A stretch of DNA of 64,000 bases from Pseudoalteromonas rubra (GCF_005886805.2 NZ_CP045429.1:652501-716500); one strand, 5' to 3'. Numbered from the stretch's first letter, positions 35,909 to 44,920 are shown. Program-made: numbers and translations. The notes: generated by a model not told the origin, from the letters alone.

Positions 35909-36811
35909 TTAAGATTTACGGTCGTAAACCACAGCATTGTGTGCATGCAGGCTTTCCTGGTGCTCAACTTTAAACTGGTAGTCTGTGACTTCTGTGACTT
36001 CTGTGATTGACTCCAGTGTTGCTTTGATACGCCGTGCGGCGTCTTCACAAAACATCAAGTTTTTCGCATTCAGTGCAGCAAACGCCTGCTCATCTTCGCG
36101 CTTAACCGCCGTTTGAACTGGCGTTGCCAGCGTTTCCTCAAACAGCGCAAGCCAGTGCGCCAGATCGGGTAAGTGACCGCCAGCCAGATCGGCTTCAATG
36201 TAGGCAAATGAGCGCTGGCTGTGTGGCGTTGCGACTGACCCCTGTGGCCCTTTGAGCCATGCCAGTAACTGCGCTTTGTCTATGTTGTCCTGATCGGCAA
36301 ACTGCTGCTCGACCGTGTCGCTCAGTAATTGGCGAGACAAAGCTGCTGAACAAGGGCAGGTGCTGCTGTAGGTAATGGTGCTGATAAGTTTGCAGTGGGT
36401 TTTGCCTTCAAGGTGCTCACAATGCAACTCAATCGGATAGGCATTGTAGCCGCTGTAGTTGCTTTTCAGAGCCGGTCTGTTCAGTGGCAGCTCAAACTTT
36501 AACACCAACTTGGCAGACTGACTGAGACCCTGTTGAGACGCGACTATCCCTTTGAGTACTTTGTCCAGCTGTGCGAACGTGAGTTCAGTCCCTACCAATG
36601 CCTCGTTGGCAAGCAGGTAAAGGCGTGACATATGAATGCCTTTTGCGCCAGTGTCCAGGCTGACAAAAACGTCCATCAGAGTGTTAATGTTGACGCTGGT
36701 CTGATCGCAGCGCACCTGCATGGGTAGTGCGATTTTTTCCATCCCAACCCACTTCAGCGGGCTCTGGCTGTCTGGCTCAAAATGGGTCGCAATATCGGGG
36801 AGTTGCATCAT
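35909..36811 (-). CDS. folE2: GTP cyclohydrolase IB FolE2
   Basis: FolE2 opens GTP to 7,8-dihydroneopterin triphosphate, the first step of folate synthesis, and replaces zinc-dependent FolE when zinc is scarce. The 300 residues include the family cysteine region STCPCSAALSRQ near 150-160. It is known from other bacteria to use manganese or other metals and to be Zur-repressed. It is the second gene of an operon with the dihydroorotase paralogue (16 bp gap). The final codons contain a short tandem repeat (EVTEVTD). Confidence 0.95.
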   Translation of the reverse strand: MMQLPDIATHFEPDSQSPLKWVGMEKIALPMQVRCDQTSVNINTLMDVFVSLDTGAKGIHMSRLYLLANEALVGTELTFAQLDKVLKGIVASQQGLSQSAKLVLKFELPLNRPALKSNYSGYNAYPIELHCEHLEGKTHCKLISTITYSSTCPCSAALSRQLLSDTVEQQFADQDNIDKAQLLAWLKGPQGSVATPHSQRSFAYIEADLAGGHLPDLAHWLALFEETLATPVQTAVKREDEQAFAALNAKNLMFCEDAARRIKATLESITEVTEVTDYQFKVEHQESLHAHNAVVYDRKS

Positions 36812-36827
36812 TATTTATGAGTCTCAC

Positions 36828-38159
36828 TTAACGGTTAAAACGTAACGCCTGCGCGGCATTGTGCTCGGTATTGACCTTGTCACCATCAAACACCATTGCA
36901 CCATTAACAAAGGTCGCACGGATCTGATGTGAGAAAGTGGTGTTATGAAACGGACTCCACTTACACAGGTAACGGGTTTGTTCGTGTTGTACGTGAGTTG
37001 CGTGATTTGGATCAACCAGCACCAGATCGGCAAAATACCCTTCTCTGAGGAAACCCCGTTTATCAATGGCAAAGCGGGTTGCAACATTATGTGCTGTTTT
37101 CTCCACCACCTGCTCAAGCGTCATTGCACCACGTTTAACCTGCTCCATGAGGGTCAGTAAGGCATGTTCAACCAGTGGCAGACCTGCCGGTGCTTGCGGA
37201 TAGGGCACGTTTTTCTCTTGCCAGGTATGCGGGGCGTGATCGGTGGCAATGATATCAATGCGGCCGTCATGCAGGGCCTTTAACAACGCGAGCCGGTCCG
37301 ATTCAGCTTTTATGGCCGGGTTACATTTGATGAGGTTGCCCAGGGCCGGATAATCTTGTTGGTTAAACCATAAATGATGAACACAGGCCTCGGCTGTGAT
37401 GTGCTTTTCTGCCAAAGGTGCCGTGCTGAATAAGTTCAGCTCTTTTGCCGTGGTTAAGTGCAGGACGTGTAGCTGGGTACGGTATTTTTTTGCAAGCGCA
37501 ACGGCATAAGAAGACGACTGATAGCAGGCTTCATCATCACGGATCATTGGGTGGTGGATGATTTGCGGTGTGCCATATTGCTGCTCAATGCGTGCATTAT
37601 TTTGCTGGATCACCGAACCTTGTTCACAGTGTGTGGCGATAAGGGTGGGGCATTCTCTGAAAATTGCGTCCAGGGCTGCGGGGTGCTCCACCAGTAAATC
37701 GCCAGTAGATGCACCCATAAATACTTTTACACCACATACCTGGCGTGGATCAACGGCTTTGATCTCATCTAAATTATCAGGCGTGGCGCCGAGGTAAAAT
37801 GCATAGTTTGCAACGGAATCTCGTTGTGCAATGGCTTGTTTGTCTGCCAGTGCTTGTCGGGTGGTGGTGGAAGGGGAAACATTGGGCATTTCCATAAAAC
37901 TGGTGATCCCGCCGGCTGCGGCTGCGGCCGATTCACTGGCTATTGAGCCTTTGTGGGTCAGGCCGGGCTCTCTGAAGTGTACTTGATCATCTATCATGCC
38001 GGGCATCAGCCACATGCCCTGGGCATCGATGACTGTTTCATTGGGCTTGGCCGATAAATCCGGGCCAATTTCGGCAATGTACTGGTTTTCAATTCTGAGA
38101 TCAGAAACGTAAAGCTTACCTTCATTCACTAAGGTGGCGTGTTTAATTAAGCGTGCCAT
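36828..38159 (-). CDS. Dihydroorotase paralogue (PyrC/PyrQ-type)
   Basis: The 443-residue amidohydrolase is related to dihydroorotase, which closes carbamoyl-aspartate in pyrimidine synthesis. The motif MPGMIDDQVHFREPG has Gln where the first His of the zinc-binding HxH pair normally sits, so metal binding is altered, as in known paralogues of this type. ATDHAPH near the C-terminal third is intact. In Pseudomonas a similar gene (pyrQ) is linked to folE2 and expressed when zinc is low. It is the first gene of the operon. A Zur-like palindrome lies about 150 bp upstream. Confidence 0.9.
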   Translation of the reverse strand: MARLIKHATLVNEGKLYVSDLRIENQYIAEIGPDLSAKPNETVIDAQGMWLMPGMIDDQVHFREPGLTHKGSIASESAAAAAGGITSFMEMPNVSPSTTTRQALADKQAIAQRDSVANYAFYLGATPDNLDEIKAVDPRQVCGVKVFMGASTGDLLVEHPAALDAIFRECPTLIATHCEQGSVIQQNNARIEQQYGTPQIIHHPMIRDDEACYQSSSYAVALAKKYRTQLHVLHLTTAKELNLFSTAPLAEKHITAEACVHHLWFNQQDYPALGNLIKCNPAIKAESDRLALLKALHDGRIDIIATDHAPHTWQEKNVPYPQAPAGLPLVEHALLTLMEQVKRGAMTLEQVVEKTAHNVATRFAIDKRGFLREGYFADLVLVDPNHATHVQHEQTRYLCKWSPFHNTTFSHQIRATFVNGAMVFDGDKVNTEHNAAQALRFNR

Positions 38160-38308
38160 TGGTATCCTGATTAATTGTAGAGATAAACAAAACTAAAGGC
38201 CGTTTCTATGGGCCACGACGCAGGCCCAATCAACAGTGCGCGTGCTTTTCTTTGCGTACCCAACTCACATATAGGTCTGTTTAGCGCAACAAAGATTGTT
38301 GATTGTTT

Positions 38309-38323
38309 TGTTATATTATAACA
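38309..38323. promoter_or_regulatory. Zur box 1 (pyrC-folE2 / M3 peptidase)
   Basis: TGTTATATTATAACA is a perfect 7-1-7 palindrome matching the gammaproteobacterial Zur consensus TGTTATANTATAACA. It lies between the divergent dihydroorotase paralogue and the M3 lipoprotein gene, 34 bp before the latter's start codon. Confidence 0.85.
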
Positions 38324-38357
38324 TATCCGTTCTATTTTACAGATGAGAGAATCGACG

Positions 38358-40511
38358 ATGAAAAAGTTACTTGCACTGGCAGTGAGTTCTGCCTTACTTG
38401 TGACGGCCTGCACGGGCGGGGATCGTACGTCAGGCTTGCAAAAAACGGCGGCGTCTGCGACGGTAACTGAGGGCAATCCATTACTGGTAGCAAGCACCTT
38501 GCAATATCAATCACCCGACTTTAACCGCATTGATGACGCACACTTTATGCCGGCCTTTGAGCAAGGCATGGCTGAGCAAATGGCCGAAGTGAATGCCATC
38601 ATTAGCCAGACAGACTCTGCCAGTTTTAGTAATACCATTGTTGCATTAGAGCGAAGTGGTGAGTTACTAAAGCGCACGCAGGACGTGTTTTTCAACTTAT
38701 CAGGTACCGACTCAAACGCGAAGCGTCGTGAGATCCAGTCTGAAATGGCACCTAAGCTGGCGGGCCACTACGATAATATTTATCTGAACAAAGCACTTTA
38801 TAAGCGAGTGGCAGAGGTGTACGGCCAGCTCAATGCGCTTAACCTGAGTGCAGAAGAAAAGCGCCTGACAGAAGTCTATTATAAAAATTTTGTCAGAGCA
38901 GGCGCCAAGCTGACTGAGTCGCAACAAAAAGAGATCCGTGAAATTAACGCGGCTTTGTCTTCACTGACGACGCAGTTCTCGCAGCACTTACTGGCCATGT
39001 CAAAGAGCAACGTGGTGTTGGTTAAAGACAAAGCAAAACTGGCTGGCCTGACAGACGCATATATCGCGCAGCTGGCACAAGCGGCTGAACAAGCCGGGCA
39101 TCCGGGTCAGTACTTGATCAAAATTACCAATACCACGCGCCAGCCTATTTTGGCTAAGCTGAAAGACCGTCAGTTGCGTGAGCAAGTATGGCGTGCTTCT
39201 GCTGAACGCGGCTTAGCTGGTGAGAATAACAACCGTGAAATTGTTGCACAACTGGCACAGCTGAGAGCGAAAAAGGCTGCTTTATTGGGCTATCAGAGTT
39301 GGGCTCACTATGGTCTGGATGCACAAATGGCTAAAACACCAACTGCGGTTTACGACATGTTTGCCAGCATGGTCCCAGCTTTGCTGAAAAACGTTGAAGC
39401 GGAAGCGCAGGCCATCAAAGACAAAATTCGCGCCACGGGTGGCGACTTTGAACTGGCTGCCTGGGACTGGTTGTATTACGCCGATCTGGTGCGTCAGGAT
39501 AAGTTCGACCTGGATGAATCTGAGGTGAAAGCTTATTTTGAGTTTGATCGGGTTCTGGAAGATGGCTTGTTCTTCACTATGGAGCGCCTGTATGGCGTGA
39601 CCTTTAAGCCACGCACCGATATTCCGGTCTATCACCCGGATGTGAAAGCCTATGAAGTGTTTGACGCGGACGGTACCAGCCTGGCTATCTTTATGGCCGA
39701 CTACTTTGCCCGTGAAGGTAAACGCGGTGGCGCCTGGATGAGTTCGTTTGTGAAGCAATCAGGCCTTGACCAGGAGCGCCCGGTGGTGGTGAATGTGATG
39801 AACATTGAAAAAGCCCCCGAAGGTCAGCCGACCCTGCTGAGCTATTCTGAAACCACCACTATGTTCCATGAGCTGGGTCACGGCCTACACGGTATGTTGT
39901 CTCAGGTTAAATATCCGACGCTGTCGGGGACGTCTGTGTCGCGTGATTTTGTTGAGTTCCCGTCAACTTTTGAAGAAGACTGGGCTATCCACCCGGAAGT
40001 CATTAAGAACTACGCTAAGCATTATCAAACTGGAGCAGCCATTCCGAAGGCATTGCTAGAAAAGGTTATTGCCAGCCGCAGTTTCAATATGGGTTTTGAC
40101 ACGCTGGAATATGTGGCGGCTGCGTTGCTGGATATGGAGTGGCATGCACTGGCAGCTAATGCGCCGTTGCAGGATCTGGTTGAATTCGAGCAAGCTGCAT
40201 TGAGCAAGCATGGCGTGAACATCGACTATGTACCACCCAGATACAAATCGGCTTATTTTGCGCACTCAATGGGTGGCGGCTATTCAGCGGGTTACTATGC
40301 CTACATGTGGAGTGAGATCCTCGCGGCGGATGCCTTTGCTTATGTACAGTCTCAGGGCGGGCTAAACCGTAAGATTGGTACGCACTATCGCAAGAACATT
40401 CTCGAAGTGGGTAACTCTCGTGACCTGATGGAGTCTTATAAAGCGTTCCGTGGTGCAGAGCCAACCACCGAAGCGCTGCTTAAGCGTCGCGGACTCAATG
40501 TCGCACCATAA
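38358..40511 (+). CDS. M3-family metallopeptidase lipoprotein (Dcp-like)
   Basis: The 717-residue zinc peptidase has a lipoprotein signal peptide with lipobox LVTAC (Cys near 17), so it is membrane-anchored, unlike the cytosolic or soluble Dcp and PrlC. The zinc site HELGH is near 504 and the downstream SMGGGYSAGYYAYMWSE segment is conserved. It probably degrades peptides in the periplasm. I chose the ATG at 38358, which starts the signal peptide. A perfect Zur box just upstream puts it in the zinc-starvation island, which is unexpected for a zinc enzyme. A second M3 enzyme, PrlC, is encoded at 50485. Confidence 0.9.
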   Translation: MKKLLALAVSSALLVTACTGGDRTSGLQKTAASATVTEGNPLLVASTLQYQSPDFNRIDDAHFMPAFEQGMAEQMAEVNAIISQTDSASFSNTIVALERSGELLKRTQDVFFNLSGTDSNAKRREIQSEMAPKLAGHYDNIYLNKALYKRVAEVYGQLNALNLSAEEKRLTEVYYKNFVRAGAKLTESQQKEIREINAALSSLTTQFSQHLLAMSKSNVVLVKDKAKLAGLTDAYIAQLAQAAEQAGHPGQYLIKITNTTRQPILAKLKDRQLREQVWRASAERGLAGENNNREIVAQLAQLRAKKAALLGYQSWAHYGLDAQMAKTPTAVYDMFASMVPALLKNVEAEAQAIKDKIRATGGDFELAAWDWLYYADLVRQDKFDLDESEVKAYFEFDRVLEDGLFFTMERLYGVTFKPRTDIPVYHPDVKAYEVFDADGTSLAIFMADYFAREGKRGGAWMSSFVKQSGLDQERPVVVNVMNIEKAPEGQPTLLSYSETTTMFHELGHGLHGMLSQVKYPTLSGTSVSRDFVEFPSTFEEDWAIHPEVIKNYAKHYQTGAAIPKALLEKVIASRSFNMGFDTLEYVAAALLDMEWHALAANAPLQDLVEFEQAALSKHGVNIDYVPPRYKSAYFAHSMGGGYSAGYYAYMWSEILAADAFAYVQSQGGLNRKIGTHYRKNILEVGNSRDLMESYKAFRGAEPTTEALLKRRGLNVAP

Positions 40512-40523
40512 AACCCGCAATTG

Positions 40524-40547
40524 AAGGGCTGCCTGCGGGCAGTCCTT
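40524..40547 (+). terminator. Probable terminator of the M3 peptidase gene
   Basis: AAGGGCTGCC / GGCAGTCCTT with one G-T pair and the TGCG loop. No T-tract. Confidence 0.5.
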
Positions 40548-40570
40548 ACTCTGTTTGAAATTCTCTGATA

Positions 40571-40585
40571 TGTTATACTGTATCT
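40571..40585. promoter_or_regulatory. Zur box 2 (DUF1826-cobW)
   Basis: TGTTATACTGTATCT has a perfect left half-site and a degenerate right half compared with TGTTATANTATAACA. It lies 46 bp before the DUF1826 gene. Confidence 0.55.
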
Positions 40586-40631
40586 TTTGTTGTGAATGCC
40601 GCACAACTCGGTTCAGATGTAGGAGAAGACC

Positions 40632-41306
40632 ATGACCCGTGCTTTAGCCACCAATGACAATTCAATGATCCCTGCCAATCGGTATGCTGCCATATCCCCT
40701 GAGCCGAACGTTCTGACGGATATCTATCGCGAAGATATTAACCTGAGTGTCTGGCAATGCACGCTGACTCAGGCGCTTAATTCAGAAGTGACGAATTTAC
40801 TCAGCAGTACCAGCGAGTTGCAGCTGTCGATTGCGGCGACTCCCGAGCAAACGATAGGCGAATTGCACGCCGCCTCGGCGTTGCTTGTTGATAAGCCCGC
40901 GCTGACTGAGCACCTGGCGATGCTGGTGGATATGTTTTGTACTCTGTTTGAGTTAAAGCGCGCCGGACTCAGGCTCACGATACTCAATAAAGCCATGTGT
41001 CCTAAGTTCCATGTCGATCACATACCTTGTAGGCTGGTGAGTACGCTGGGCGGTGTGGCCTCTCAGTGGTTGCCTCACGATACAGTCGATCGCAGCAAGC
41101 TTGGTGCCGGTAGCAAAGGTAAAAAGGACCAGGAATCCGGAATCTACGCATCTGAATCCGACATTCAGCAACTTAATACAGGTGATGTTGCGCTATTGAA
41201 AGGATCTGGCTGGCTTGGCAATGAAGAGGGCGCCCTGGTGCACCGTTCACCTGCCCCCGCAGCGGGAGAAGCGCGCTTGTTGCTCACGCTGGATTTTATT
41301 GACTGA
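40632..41306 (+). CDS. DUF1826 protein, zinc-starvation associated
   Basis: The 224-residue protein belongs to DUF1826. Conserved features include CPKFHVDHIPCRLVSTLGG near 119-137, with His and Cys that could bind metal, and VHRSPAPAAGEARLLLTLDF near the C-terminus, a pattern that resembles an oxygenase-type jelly roll. AGGAG precedes the ATG. DUF1826 genes are typically next to COG0523 GTPase genes in Zur regulons, as here. It probably forms an operon with the downstream cobW-like gene. The function is unknown. Confidence 0.85.
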   Translation: MTRALATNDNSMIPANRYAAISPEPNVLTDIYREDINLSVWQCTLTQALNSEVTNLLSSTSELQLSIAATPEQTIGELHAASALLVDKPALTEHLAMLVDMFCTLFELKRAGLRLTILNKAMCPKFHVDHIPCRLVSTLGGVASQWLPHDTVDRSKLGAGSKGKKDQESGIYASESDIQQLNTGDVALLKGSGWLGNEEGALVHRSPAPAAGEARLLLTLDFID

Positions 41307-41407
41307 GTGGTAAAGTCACAGTGTGTTACTATTTGACTGCACTGGATTATCGTCAGATGACTATCAGGTCATGAGTGTTTGTAAGTTGGCAGGAGAGCAA
41401 TGTAAGT

Positions 41408-42310
41408 ATGGAACCAATCCTTGTACTGGTTGGCTTTTTGGGTGCGGGTAAAACCACGCTGTTAAAACGTCTGCTGCTTGAGGTTCAGCAAGCTGACTGG
41501 GACCCTTATGTGATCCTGAATGATTATGAACATGCCGAGCTGGATGCCAGACAACTGGCCGAACAGCTCAGCGAAGGGGCGTTAAAACCGCTCGACGGCA
41601 GCTGTATTTGTTGCAGCGGCATCACGGCGCTGCGCGACAGCATTAATCGTATTCCACAGCGCAAGCGAGGGATCACCTTGATTGAAGCGAATGGCACATC
41701 CGATGCCTGTCGTTTAATGGGGTTTCTTGGTGTGGGGCTGGACGAACGCTTCAAGCCCCCGGTACAGATCGCGGTGGTCGATGCCAAAAACTGGCAGTGC
41801 CGAGGTGAGCACAATGCGCTGGAGGCAAACCAGGTGCAGGTCTCTTCGCTCATTGTGCTCACACATACCACCGGCTTATCTGAAGCACGTATACAGACGG
41901 TTAAGGATGAACTTCACCAGGTGAACCCAAACGCGACAATTCAGGGTGTCAGTGAGCTTGCACTTTGGCAGCTGCCGGAGTTGTCACCTGTGTCGGGTAA
42001 TGTCGATGCATTTGAGCATCAAAAATCACACTGGGCGTCCTGCTCTGTGGCGTTACCTGCTTTACCTGATGAAACCTGTATTGAGGCTTTGTGTGCGCGA
42101 ATACCCGAGAGCATTTTGCGCGTGAAAGGCTGCACTCGAATTGGCACAAGTTCTGATTATACTTACTTTGAGCGATGTCCGGATGGGGCTGTGTCGATAC
42201 GGCCATTCAAGGGCGAGCTGGTTACGGGGAGTAAATTGCTGGTCGTTGGACCGGGGAGTGACCCAGGCAAATTGAATGAGCTTGTCACACAGGTTTTGGC
42301 CGCACATTGA
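41408..42310 (+). CDS. CobW/COG0523-family GTPase, putative zinc metallochaperone
   Basis: The 300-residue protein has Walker A GFLGAGKTTLL (about 9-19) and the metal-binding CxCC motif (SCICC near 64-68) of the COG0523 group, whose members deliver zinc to client proteins or store it. The guanine-specificity NKxD motif is not evident: the strand that should carry it reads LIVLTHTTG. The C-terminal CobW domain is short. The start is the ATG at 41408 (MEPILVLVGF). It follows DUF1826 in a unit with a Zur-like box. Confidence 0.88.
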   Translation: MEPILVLVGFLGAGKTTLLKRLLLEVQQADWDPYVILNDYEHAELDARQLAEQLSEGALKPLDGSCICCSGITALRDSINRIPQRKRGITLIEANGTSDACRLMGFLGVGLDERFKPPVQIAVVDAKNWQCRGEHNALEANQVQVSSLIVLTHTTGLSEARIQTVKDELHQVNPNATIQGVSELALWQLPELSPVSGNVDAFEHQKSHWASCSVALPALPDETCIEALCARIPESILRVKGCTRIGTSSDYTYFERCPDGAVSIRPFKGELVTGSKLLVVGPGSDPGKLNELVTQVLAAH

Positions 42311-42336
42311 TTGTAAAGGCGGCCATGCAGGGTGGA

Positions 42337-42726
42337 TTAGTGGCAACGCCCGGTCTGACACAAATTAAAGTTTTTATAGTGGCTGATCACCAGCAACACG
42401 CTGCCCAAAATGGTCAGCAATTTCTCCCCTTCCTCTGCCATTAAGTCATGGGCAAAAAATGCGGCGAAGAATAACACGCCGATGCCTGCGGTGCCGTAGC
42501 CCAAAATACGCCACTGGTTGTGCTTTTTACACCCCAGAAATAACGCGCTGCTGCTGGTCACCAGCACACCAACGAGTAACCAGCGATGAAATGCCTCATC
42601 TGAAAAGAAGGTCGCACCGAACGCCGGCAGCAGGGCAACCAGCAGGGGCACAAACAAGCAATGAACGACGCACATCGCAGACAAGCCGATGGCGTATTTG
42701 TCTAACCTTTCAGACAGGTTTCTCAT
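42337..42726 (-). CDS. MerC-domain membrane protein
   Basis: The 129-residue protein has four membrane helices and cysteine pairs in the first helix (MCVVHC near 18-23) and at the C-terminus (CQTGRCH), as in MerC-type metal transporters. Its position next to zinc-starvation genes, and a Zur-like box 77 bp upstream of its start, suggest zinc uptake rather than mercury resistance. It is convergent with the cobW-like gene. The substrate is inferred. Confidence 0.82.
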   Translation of the reverse strand: MRNLSERLDKYAIGLSAMCVVHCLFVPLLVALLPAFGATFFSDEAFHRWLLVGVLVTSSSALFLGCKKHNQWRILGYGTAGIGVLFFAAFFAHDLMAEEGEKLLTILGSVLLVISHYKNFNLCQTGRCH

Positions 42727-42802
42727 GGTTTCCTCACCTTGATGATTAACGCAAGCGCTTGCGCAGGCTGATCATACGAGCCGCTGAGCGCCTTGAATAA
42801 AC

Positions 42803-42817
42803 TGTTATATTATATCA
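42803..42817. promoter_or_regulatory. Zur box 3 (merC-like gene)
   Basis: TGTTATATTATATCA matches TGTTATANTATAACA with one mismatch in the right arm, 76 bp before the merC-like start on the minus strand. Confidence 0.75.
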
Positions 42818-42880
42818 TTTGCGGGATGTTGAATAGCTTGGCGGAGATGAAAGCACCACGGGAGTCGGGGCTGAGGCCAG

Positions 42881-43252
42881 CTACATCGCGGCCACAGCAA
42901 GCAACACACTCACCACAGCAAATAATATCCATGACCAGTGCCTTCCCTTTGATAGACCCAAAGCCAGTAAACTGTGTAGCGCAAATGTCAGTGCGGTGAT
43001 GTGCAGCAGCGTAGCCGAGGTGAATCCAGGTGATGCCAGCGCAATCAAAAGTGCGGCAAACCCCAGCCACGCAATGGAAGTCAGGTGCCAGGCAAAACGC
43101 AGCGTTCGGATGGTAAAATCGCTACTGCCAAACAGTTGGGGCAGATTATCCCGCTTAAACAGCCGCATCAGAATAAAGCGCTCACCGAGGTAAGAATGCG
43201 CCAGCGAAACTAAAACGAGCAATGTGGCGGCGAGGTAGAGCAGTAGAGCCAT
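42881..43252 (-). CDS. Four-helix membrane protein of unknown function
   Basis: The roughly 123-residue protein has four hydrophobic segments (about 2-20, 46-66, 72-92 and 100-121) and a basic loop (ERFILMRLFKRDN). I do not recognise a family. The start is ATG 43252 or GTG 43258; neither has a strong ribosome-binding site. It lies upstream of the merC-like gene on the same strand, but the Zur box lies between them, so it is probably not part of the zinc response. Confidence 0.6.
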   Translation of the reverse strand: MALLLYLAATLLVLVSLAHSYLGERFILMRLFKRDNLPQLFGSSDFTIRTLRFAWHLTSIAWLGFAALLIALASPGFTSATLLHITALTFALHSLLALGLSKGRHWSWILFAVVSVLLAVAAM

Positions 43253-43352
43253 AATCACATCCAGGTGTTGTCAGGTTGTTGCGTGACTTTATTTGTACCG
43301 TAATTATTCTATTATGACCAGAGGGCAGCCATCTGAAAAAGCGTTTGGTGAG

Positions 43353-43413
43353 CAGTATGCTCCTAACTTCCTTGTCAGGCAGTATGCTCCTAACTTCCTT
43401 GTCAGGCAGTATG
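43353..43413. repeat. 27-bp tandem repeat, 2.3 copies
   Basis: Two identical 27-bp units (43353-43379 and 43380-43406) and the first 7 bp of a third lie just after the RTX gene's stop codon. The role is unknown; such an array can expand or contract by slippage. Confidence 0.8.
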
Positions 43414-43420
43414 TTACAAG

Positions 43421-44920
43421 TTAACTACAGCTAATGGAGTCACCACTGCTGTTATAACAGGTCTCAACTTGCTGGAGCACATGTCTGCACATGTACGCTA
43501 CGTTGTTTTCCATACAGTTAAAATAAGTACCGTAAATGGCTGAACCGCTAACATTGTAATCAACTCGCCACTCATAGTAGGAGTATGGCAGAGTGGATTG
43601 GTCGCTCAGCCAGCGCGCAAATACGGCGCTCGATACAATGTCGTATAGCGGAGTCGGGCGTACCCCTACACTGCGCCAGCCATTGTTGTAGCCAGAGTAC
43701 TCACCAGGCATTTCAACCACAGCGTTGGCTGCCTTATAATATGGGTTACTAAAGTTACTTTTCTTATCTACCTTAGACAACAGACCCTGATAGTCTTTAA
43801 CCCAGGTGGTACCTTCACAGCTGTTCAGAAATACCATGCCCTTATCATTGCCTTTACCACAGGTACCCTGAGGAGCCGAATCCGCGCTCCAGATGAAGTC
43901 AGCACTTTTACCGCCATGAATTTTTGCTTCATAGCCACTCGAAGAAGTGATGATCACATCATTGTCTTTACCGCCTTCCTGGTTGGAGTTTTCGCCATTG
44001 GTAAAGAGGATGTCATCGCCATTGTTACCCCAGGCTTTGTGCCAGCGCAGGCTGTTTGGATTACCATCGCCATTTTCATATAAGGCATCATTACCATTGC
44101 CACCATGAAGGCGGTCTTCCCGGCCGCCATTACCAGTCAGGTAGTCGTTGCCATCTTGACCATAGAGGGTGTCGTTACCTTTATCGCCACTGAGCACATC
44201 GTGGCCTGCGCCGCCGTAGAGTTTATCGTTGCCATCGCGATTGCTGTTACAGTTACTCTGCTCATAAATATAGCCATTGTTAGCATTGGCCAGACGACAG
44301 CCACCGCCCAGGTAGTCGTTGTCATTGCCTCCGTAAAGTACATCGGTCCCCTGACCACCCATCAGCAAGTCGCCGCCATCATCACCCCATAAGGTGTCGT
44401 CATTGTAGTCACCAAACAGTTTGTCATGGTGGTTGCCGCCTTTGAGCTGATCATTCCCCCAGCCGCCGTGCAGCGTGTCGTTGCCATCTTCACCAAACAG
44501 CTGGTCGTTACCACTGTTGCCTTTTAAGGTATCGTTACCCCGGCCACCGTACAGCCGATCGTTCTGATTACCAGAGATCAGGGTGTCATTACCATATTGT
44601 CCGTATAGAGTTTGTGATACCGCAATATTGCTGGCATCGAACGAATCAGCACCGTTACCCAGGTGTGCTTCAAGCGCACTGATCTGGCTCATAAAGAAGG
44701 TCTCACAGCTGCTACTGTTACCCACTTTACGGGTTACGGTCAGGGTATCGCCTGATTTACTGAGGGTGAACTGTTCGCTGTGGCGTGAGCCCTTAACTTT
44801 CAGTGTCTCGCCGTCCAGGTAAGCCGAAGCGCCGCCCGCCAGCCCGCTACAGGCTGCCACTGCCTGCCCCGAGGCACCCAGCGCAACCGCCAGACAGAGC
44901 GCATTTAACTTGGTGTTCAT
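43421..44920 (-). CDS. RTX-repeat calcium-binding secreted protein
   Basis: The 499-residue protein has a Sec signal peptide (about 1-22, QAVAA) and at least twelve glycine-aspartate-rich nonapeptide repeats (GGxGNDxLxGxxGND; residues about 90-300), the calcium-binding beta-roll of RTX proteins. A cysteine-containing C-terminal domain of unknown type follows (about 330-499). Most RTX proteins use type I secretion with no signal peptide; the Sec signal here is unusual and fits type II secretion or periplasmic/surface location. The start is ATG 44920, preceded by AAGGA; an upstream extension to 45037 is unlikely. It is divergent from an FG-GAP protein. Confidence 0.87.
   Translation of the reverse strand: MNTKLNALCLAVALGASGQAVAACSGLAGGASAYLDGETLKVKGSRHSEQFTLSKSGDTLTVTRKVGNSSSCETFFMSQISALEAHLGNGADSFDASNIAVSQTLYGQYGNDTLISGNQNDRLYGGRGNDTLKGNSGNDQLFGEDGNDTLHGGWGNDQLKGGNHHDKLFGDYNDDTLWGDDGGDLLMGGQGTDVLYGGNDNDYLGGGCRLANANNGYIYEQSNCNSNRDGNDKLYGGAGHDVLSGDKGNDTLYGQDGNDYLTGNGGREDRLHGGNGNDALYENGDGNPNSLRWHKAWGNNGDDILFTNGENSNQEGGKDNDVIITSSSGYEAKIHGGKSADFIWSADSAPQGTCGKGNDKGMVFLNSCEGTTWVKDYQGLLSKVDKKSNFSNPYYKAANAVVEMPGEYSGYNNGWRSVGVRPTPLYDIVSSAVFARWLSDQSTLPYSYYEWRVDYNVSGSAIYGTYFNCMENNVAYMCRHVLQQVETCYNSSGDSISCS

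Noticed and set aside
35976..36004. Short tandem repeat TGACTTCTG inside folE2
   Set aside because: It has only two to three copies, encodes EVTEVTD in frame and does not disrupt the gene, so it is minor coding repetition.
44105..44392. Open frame antisense to the RTX repeats
   Set aside because: It is the complement of glycine-aspartate repeat codons and has no independent support.
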